Positions 57,456 to 64,000 of a stretch of DNA of 64,000 nt are shown in pieces (positions within the stretch are counted from its first letter, which is position 1; each line of letters begins with the position of its first letter). The notes beneath the pieces are model-generated. The model searched no databases. It worked only from the letters and a program-made list of their open reading frames with translations, and was not told the origin of the DNA. A program made the translations under genes and the position numbers. The stretch is taken from positions 930,001-994,000 of the forward strand of contig NC_089244.1 of the NCBI RefSeq assembly GCF_000512585.2, read 5' to 3'. Source of the stretch: Kwoniella bestiolae CBS 10118 (Eukaryota > Basidiomycota > Tremellomycetes > Tremellales > Cryptococcaceae).

Positions 57456-60400
57456 TCACCTCCAAACGGGTTTACTTCCCTCCCCTCCAGCAGTGGCTAT
57501 ACTAGGTCTCGGACCTCTAGGTAATCCGCTTGTCGAGGTGGCTGTACCGGTAAACAACGTCAGCACGATAATTCTTCTCTCTACCAGATGGGAACCGAGA
57601 AAGATACTTTCACTCACGCAACATGGATGATCTCGGTCCGCCAATCCTCTTTGCCCCACTCGACAAAACACTCGAATTTCCACCACCGGAAGGTACAGGC
57701 AGTCCTTTGAGTAATAATGACATATCTCCAGAAGAGGTATGAGGATGGAAAGATGCAGAGGGAGGTAACATCGATAAGCGTTGTTTGGGTCTATCATGCC
57801 TTGCTGGTCCGATTAACGATACCCTCCTGGAAGGTACACTGCTCGAGGTGTTTCCTGCAGCGGCACCGGAAGTTGAGGGGAAAGAGGATAATGGGATTTT
57901 GACATTTGCAAATACCGATGAAACGGACGTATTCGCAGCGTTTGTCTTGGCTGCTGAAGCTGCTGTTGGTCTGAGGAGATTAGACATTGAAGTGGAGTGA
58001 GATAATGAGCTTGATGGTCTCGGTCCGTTGTGGACTGGAGGTACAGGTGCACTGTGCATTTCACCTAGAGGACCAGGTCGAGTAGGTCTTGCAGGAGGTC
58101 CCATCAATCCTGGACCCGAGGGGCGACCCAAGCCTATGGGCGATTTGGTGGGTGATTCTTCTGAGATAGTTCCGATAGGTTGTTGCGAGGTCGTAGCTAG
58201 TCCACGCATCATTCTCATCTGTTTCCAAGCTGGAATCTCCGCTGTATTCTCGCCGGTGGCACCGGGTGGTGGGAGCATCGAAGTGGATGCTGAAGAAGGG
58301 ATTGCACCATTCCCCAATGGTCGAAGAGAAGCGGGAATCATTGGTGAGAGTATTTTAGCGGGAGGTTTTACATCCTCCCAGTCTGATGAAGTTGATGAAT
58401 CGTTTCTTATCGATTCTTCAGCATTTGTCGAGGGACTGGAGAACACCGGACAATCAGGTGCGATGGACCTATCATCGATCTTGCCTTCCCCAGCTTCGTC
58501 TCTCCACCTCAATCCCTTCTTCTCGCTGGGTGCAGAACTGGAGTTGACAGATGAAGTGCCAAACAAGCTCGGTCGGATTGGCATATTCTTCTTTGGCGAG
58601 ACTTTCTTTAAGAACCTCTTGGGCGAGGTGGATGCTCTGACAGAGGGGCGGCGGGGAGAGGGAGCAGCCATGGAAACTGGTAATCTTGCTGGGGCGACTG
58701 ACAACGGAGCAGGGGATTCTCCGAATAGCGTAGAAACACTGGAATCGACTGTATTCATGAGTGACTGTAGTTTCTGGACTACCGTTGCAGGATCTGAAGA
58801 TTCGGTGTTGAGTGATGAGATTTCGCTCCGAAGCAAGGTCGAGAATCTGGAAAGGAGCGAAGCGGATTTGGTAGCCATATCAGCTTGCTGGGCTATATAA
58901 TCCCTCAGACCCCTTTCCTTGGCAGCTGCCATACTTCGCGTCACGTGAGCTTGATGTTTCAAGATCGCAATCTGATGTTCGTATTTCGCTTCTAACAGAT
59001 CGTTATCAAAATTCCTCTCTTCAGCTTTCTTCAGCAGGTTACTAAGAGTGATATGTTTCAACGACTTATTTTGAATGCCAGATTGAATCTCCGAGTTGAA
59101 TCTATACGACTGATCTTGCTGTTGTATCAATGATCTGATATGAATCTTCTCCTTTTGAGCATCGTCAATTGATCGTCCAGATGCAATTTCAATTTCGATA
59201 TCTGCTAATCTCGTTTCCAAAGCTTCTACCTGAAGGACCGATCCGTTCCACAAAGCGTCCATTTCGGTACCCTCCAGAATGACGGGCAACAAATCATCCA
59301 ATTCCTTCTCCACTTTACCTAGTTCTTCCGAAGCGTCCATTCTAGCTTTATTCAATCTGCGCTGCTGCATTCCTGAGGAAGCGTTGTGTCCAGCTGCTAA
59401 TTGACCTTCGAGGGATTTGATAGTGGCTTCCAAGGTGACAATCTTCTGTATCCATTGAGCGGTTCTTAGTTCCACTCCAGCGGTATTTCTAGAAACTTTC
59501 GTTGAGACCTTTTTGGCTTTATCGGCCCACAGTAATGTATTGTTGGTTTCCTCTATATCCTTCGAACTCGGTGAGATACAGTTGATCATTACCGTTCTAC
59601 AGTTCCCGCCTAAGGAGAACTTCAATAATCTAGTGAGCTTCGAATCTCGATAAGGAACATGTTGACGTATACCCCTGACTGGCGGTTGGCATAGAGCTGA
59701 GATACATCCACTGAGAGCTAATAGCGATTTATTGATGTTGGCTCCCTCCTTCATTCTCTGTCCACGGTTGACAGAAGCTTTCTCACTTCCTGCTAGATCG
59801 ATGATCGAAAGTGTTGCCGAGGTAGAACATTGAGTGACCGTTGATTTGACGACATCCACGTCTGATCCTCTTTCATTCCTTACGACGTTGATCTGAAGCA
59901 CTAAATGGGATCTTGAGGAAGTTGAATTTCTCGCTGTGAAAGAAGTACTTCTCCTCTCGTTTCCCAACATCACCAACGCCATGACCTCTTCCACTGATGT
60001 TGGAGTTTTGTTGGTTACGTTGGCAACTTTGACTCGCTCTTTCTCGTTTTCTAACAATTTCAACCCGCCAGGTGGACAAGCTGGATAGTCATCACTCAGT
60101 AGATCTTTGATGGTCTCGTTGTATATTTCCACCATTGACATTTGGAAGTAGGTATCGTATTGGAGTTTTGTATCTTCAACTAGATCGAATAGTTCTCTCA
60201 TCGTTCGGACGATTATACCGGGTTCATCTTCTGTTCCAGAGATGGTATGTGTTTTACCACATCCAGTCGCCTGTATCAATAACAATTCAGTATGAGTCTG
60301 AACTGTGATAACGACGAACTCACTCCATATGCGAACACAGTGGCATTATACCCATCTAACACGCCAGCTAAAAGTGGTTTCGCCGTCCTCTCGAAGACTT

Positions 60401-60901
60401 CCTCTTGGCTCGCTTCCATAGTGAAAACTTGATCGAAGACATACCTATTTCCAACCAAATTAGCTGATTATCGGTACAGTAGAACGTGTGCGAGATTCAG
60501 CTCACTTTCTATTTTTATACCGCCTTCCTGCCATGGGCGCTCCACGTCTGTTCTCATTTGGGTCCTGCGGTTTATCGAAATCTAATTCCCTATTATCGAT
60601 CACCTCTGCGATCACCTGTCAGCTTTCATGTATTCTGTTTCAACCGTGGGGGTAAAGAGAGCGGGCTGATACTTACCGACCACATTCCTCAGAGCTCCCG
60701 GCGCGACTGGTCTTGTAGAGGTTGTGCCTATATTTCCATCTCCATAGAAGAAAGGTTGGTTGGTAGGTTGGACGATGAAAGGTAATTCCTTGGTTGGGTG
60801 CCATGGTCGACATCGAACTAATTGCAAATAGGTGTTAGCTTGTCGATGCAAAGGAGACAACCGTGCAGCTTACCCGCAATCTGAATAGCATTCGCATCCA
60901 T
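57456..60901 (-). CDS. kinesin-8 motor protein (Kip3/Klp5/Klp6 type)
   Basis: Six exons, 60901-60874, 60817-60677, 60605-60506, 60444-60324, 60270-57618 and 57541-57456, encode 1042 aa. The N-terminal motor starts IQIAVRCRPWHPTKELPF, with YVFDQVF, the P-loop AYGATGCGKTHT (Gly130-Thr137 region), switch I TSSRSHLV, switch II IIDLAGSEKAS and NINKSLLALSGCISALC. GATGCGKT is typical of kinesin-8. After the motor, residues 380-560 are helical with likely coiled coils. The last 400 residues are disordered, basic and Ser/Pro-rich, and may bind microtubules. Kinesin-8s walk to plus ends and shorten microtubules in spindle positioning. The first exon is only 28 nt but its phase and start fit. Confidence 0.92.
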
Positions 60902-61867
60902 CTTGGTGTGTCAATATTGATGGGTGATGTATCAATGATAGTGTTTAGTTGGTATGTCTGCTTCTATAGGAAGGCTTGTTGTTGTAGGCTGATCATGGGT
61001 TGTTTACTTGGGTTGTAAGTCGTATTTCTTGGGTGAAAGTGATATATCTGATGTGGGAAGGAGAGCTGTGTCGTCTGACGATGTTGCTGTATGCTATAAG
61101 GAGTGGACGTAGTTGATAGAATAGGTGATGATGTAACAGTAGTTTGATATAGTATTTGTTGTTGTTGATGAGCTTGAGAGAGTGAGAGTGAGTGAGTTTT
61201 GTTTTCATCATTCAACCTCAACCTCGCTTAGGGCCTTAACGTACAGCAGTACAAGTAAAATCAAACGCGGTCTAGCTTTGACGGGCAGTGCGAGTCTCTT
61301 GAATATTTTTTCTTTAAATTGGGGTATTTAATCCATTTTATCCCATCTGCTTTACTAAGCGTATCTTGATTTGTTTGGTTCCATGCTTTCGTCAAATATC
61401 GTATACGGTGAGAGTGACAAGTATGAGAACTGCTACTGCACTGTAGATATATGAGCAGCAGTAAGACAAATACAACTGCATACACTGCTTACACTTGAGC
61501 TCAGTGAGTCGCGCATTGGTTCATCTTGGGATTCATCATGCCATCGTCGTCACTGTGTTTGCTTCCTGCCCAATTCCCAGATGGTCCGGGTGTATATGAA
61601 GGTTATCGATCGCATTGACATTCACTTCCTTTGGGATCAGAGCAGACACATTTTGCACCGACGGATATCGGATGTAATCATATTCATCTGCTTATCATAT
61701 CTGATCGATTGCTTGATAAGTTGCAGTGTCATATTCATGCTCGCCGTTCGACCGATTCATCTAATCAAACAGATCAAAGATGCATCCGAGTGGATAGATA
61801 TATAAGTCCATATCGACCCATTCATTCCTTCCTCATCATCCTCTCAATATACTCGTAGGCCACGCTC
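60902..61867. other. divergent intergenic region
   Basis: These 966 bases separate the kinesin and monooxygenase starts. Open frames are short and without recognisable content. They probably hold both promoters. Confidence 0.4.
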
Positions 61868-64000
61868 ATGGAGAAGATGCCAGATAAAGCCAGAATAGCT
61901 ATTATCGGTGCAGGGTATGTCCAACATGCTCTTCGTTCAACGAATCTCTCCGCTGATTATTCTCTCACGTAAATGTATAGACCGGGAGGTATCTCGCTGG
62001 CTCTCGCGCTGCAGCAAAAAGGAATCAACGATTTCGTAGTAAGTATTCGCTCCACCATACTTCCTGAACTGCTTTGGAGTAAGACTGATGAGACTCGTAG
62101 ATATATGAACGTGAATCAGGCGTAGGAGGTGAGTACTTATAACATTATTGATGAGAGCTAGCTGACGTGATGCCTTTCAAAATATAGGGGTATGGTATCA
62201 GAATCGATATCCGTGGGTCGTTGTTTCCAAACAGAACGCTTGGTCGTTTTGTGAGAAGAATCTCAACTAACATCCTCGTTGGCTATCTCGTTTCAGCGGT
62301 TGTCGATGCGAGTAAGTCATGCCCTACCTACGCATTGCAAGTTCATGGAGTTGTAACCTCTAATGTATCTTGTGCAGTATCGACGCACTTTACTATTCTC
62401 ACTCTCGATTCCCTTATAATTGGGGCGAAAGCCATCCACCTAGAAAGGTGATTCAGGATTGTGAGTTTTGTGTACCGTTACCTTGTCATCTCCGTCCCGC
62501 TTGCTTCCCTCCCTTTCCGTCTCCCCTTCCATCTCTTCTTCTCCCCTTTCCTCCCTTGCTCATCCCATTCCCTTCTCTTCCCTTCCTCGTATCCTGAGTA
62601 CCACCGTCAACTCCCCTGCCATTCCACCCTCTTCCCCAATCCTCGTACACAAGTGCTTGTCCTCTCGTTCCACATGACCTCGCCTTTCCCTCCCCATCTC
62701 TACTTGTAAATCGCTTTGCAGCTGAAACCCAATCCACCAGATTGGCAGTCCATCTGCGAGCAGCAGTCCCTTACACCAAAAATCCAAGTCCGCACCTCCC
62801 TCATGTCAGCCACATGGAACCCCTCCTCATCCCAGTACGAACTCGTCCTAGAAAAGGCAGGCGAGAAGGTAAAAGAAGAATACGAAATCCTCGTCTCTGC
62901 CATTGGGGCATTTTCGACCCCTTCGAAAGTTGGTATACCAGGGTTAGACACCTACGGAGGGCAAGTGATACAATCTGTGTATTGGCCTGAGGAATTGGGC
63001 TTGCTGCAATTGAAAGGGAAGAAGGTGGTTGTGATCGGTAATGGATGTACGGGGTAGGTCATCCAACTTGCCTTACAACACCTGGAGGCATCAGCGGAAA
63101 CTAGCTGATGGCATCTTGCCCATGTGGTAGCACTCAATTAATCACTGCATTGTCTAAGGAACCGACTATCGAGGTCATAGCCGTTTCAAGGAGTGTTAGA
63201 TGGCTGGTACCGGGGTGAGTTTACTGCCGGGATACGAGTCGATCGGACTATCTTCATTGTCCGTGACTAACGATGACCGAATGAATCAGCCCAACGAAAG
63301 AAGGACCTCATACAATCCAGTGGACCAGATTACAAAAGTTCCTGTACTCCATCCCACCTTTCCGATGGTTGGCTAGGCTAAGTGTCTATCTGTTTATGGA
63401 GATGTATTGGATCCTGTTTGCAAAAGAAGACAAGAGAATACCTTTGGCTAAGAAGATACAAAGGGTGGGCTCAATTCTGTTCCGGGTCCGTGTCGGCCTG
63501 ACAATCTTGATTGATACTGATATCATTTCGTTATGATTCAGAAATTCGCTGCCTTCATGTTTGATTCTGCTCCGCAAGAGATCAGAGATAAGATTGTTCC
63601 TGATTATCGTGAGTCGTATTTACGCCTCTTATCGGAACGTATCGACTGATGGATGTCTTTGCTAAATTTGGCACAGCTCTCGGGAGTAATAGAATCACCT
63701 TTGATGGGTAAGCTCTACCTTTTGATCTGATATAGTGGCGAATTGATCGACTGGACTAATTGCTATCATAGCGGTTATTTAAATGCTTTGAATCAACCTA
63801 ACGTCACCCCGGTGATTGGTACCGTACAACATGTCGAGAATGACAGTATCGTTCTTAGCGATGGTGAGCACGATGTTCCACGTCTGTTGTTTAGAGGAGA
63901 AGGGGTCTGATGATTCATTTGTTATAGGCAAGAAATATCAAGCGGATTATATAGTCTTAGCTACTGGGTTTGACACTGTGGGTAGATGTTCATGATCCCT
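61868..64000 (+). CDS. flavin-binding monooxygenase, Baeyer-Villiger/FMO type (3' end beyond the window)
   Basis: At least thirteen exons are visible, starting 61868-61914, 61981-62038, 62101-62128, 62188-62212 and 62297-62311 (15 nt). The last visible exon starts at 63928 and probably ends at 63977. The N-terminal FAD fold is IAIIGAGPGGISLALALQQK. VWYQNRYPGCRCD followed by YYSHSRFPYNW matches the conserved start of Baeyer-Villiger enzymes. A second Rossmann motif VVVIGNGCTGTQLI binds NADPH, and IVLATGFDT is the ATG motif. The BVMO fingerprint F-x-G-x3-H-x3-W appears as YGGQVIQSVYW, with Tyr for Phe and Gln for His. The long intron from about 62440-62460 to 62715 has an uncertain donor. Such enzymes oxidise ketones or soft nucleophiles. 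Substrate unknown. Confidence 0.85.

Noticed and set aside
1..64000. Transposon, CRISPR array, tRNA or rRNA
   Set aside because: No transposase or reverse transcriptase frame, no long terminal or regularly spaced repeats, and no cloverleaf candidate was found by eye; a covariance-model tRNA search would be decisive.

Overview
This is nuclear DNA of a basidiomycete fungus, most likely a tremellomycete (Cryptococcus/Kwoniella type). The evidence is short introns in nearly every gene (mostly 45-110 nt), with GTGAGT/GTAAGT-like donors, CTGAC/CTGAT/CTAAC-like branch sites and YAG acceptors, plus dense packing on both strands and highly conserved eukaryotic genes (RPN11, MTAP, DBP8, a G-alpha subunit, a VAMP7-type SNARE, kinesin-8, DUG1). 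I saw no CRISPR array, rRNA, tRNA or recognisable transposon. Gene models were spliced by hand. For nearly all of them the exon phases close and total coding length is a multiple of three; exceptions and alternatives are stated in the entries.

Layout. 1-125: possible 3' end of a gene. 466-3831: large serine hydrolase. 4190-10459: metabolic cluster of a Zn2Cys6 regulator, a DapA-type aldolase and an ACS-family MFS transporter. 11384-12906: disordered protein. 13355-14660: longin R-SNARE. 14861-16409: RPN11. 17009-19329: disordered protein. 19739-21370: MTA phosphorylase. 22356-22781: small membrane protein. 22952-25135: DBP8 helicase. 25523-27797: dysferlin-domain (Pex30/Pex23-type) peroxin. 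28017-34069: three neighbouring paralogues of an unrecognised family. 34736-36857: class II-like old yellow enzyme. 36858-38957: gene-poor 2.1 kb leader. 38958-40762: G-alpha subunit. 41306-43228: MBD4-like DNA glycosylase. 43728-46157: zinc-finger/RNP-type protein. 46617-48919: DUG1 dipeptidase. 49105-50716: Siw14/OCA-type pseudophosphatase. 51244-55256: disordered protein fused to a quinone-oxidoreductase-like domain. 55486-57074: multi-pass membrane protein. 57456-60901: kinesin-8. 61868-end: flavin monooxygenase, cut by the window edge.

Two things stand out. First, a 16-bp site of the form CGG-N10-CCG, with inner core close to AAGCATGCAT, lies just upstream of the Zn2Cys6 regulator gene and recurs three times in the shared promoter of the aldolase and transporter. 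This suggests a self-regulated catabolic unit. Second, the genes at 28017-29604, 30361-31591 and 32141-34069 share two conserved motifs and one intron at the same place and phase (phase 0, at or just before the start of the conserved C-terminal domain), but have unrelated disordered N-termini. They look like a fast-diverging local gene family.
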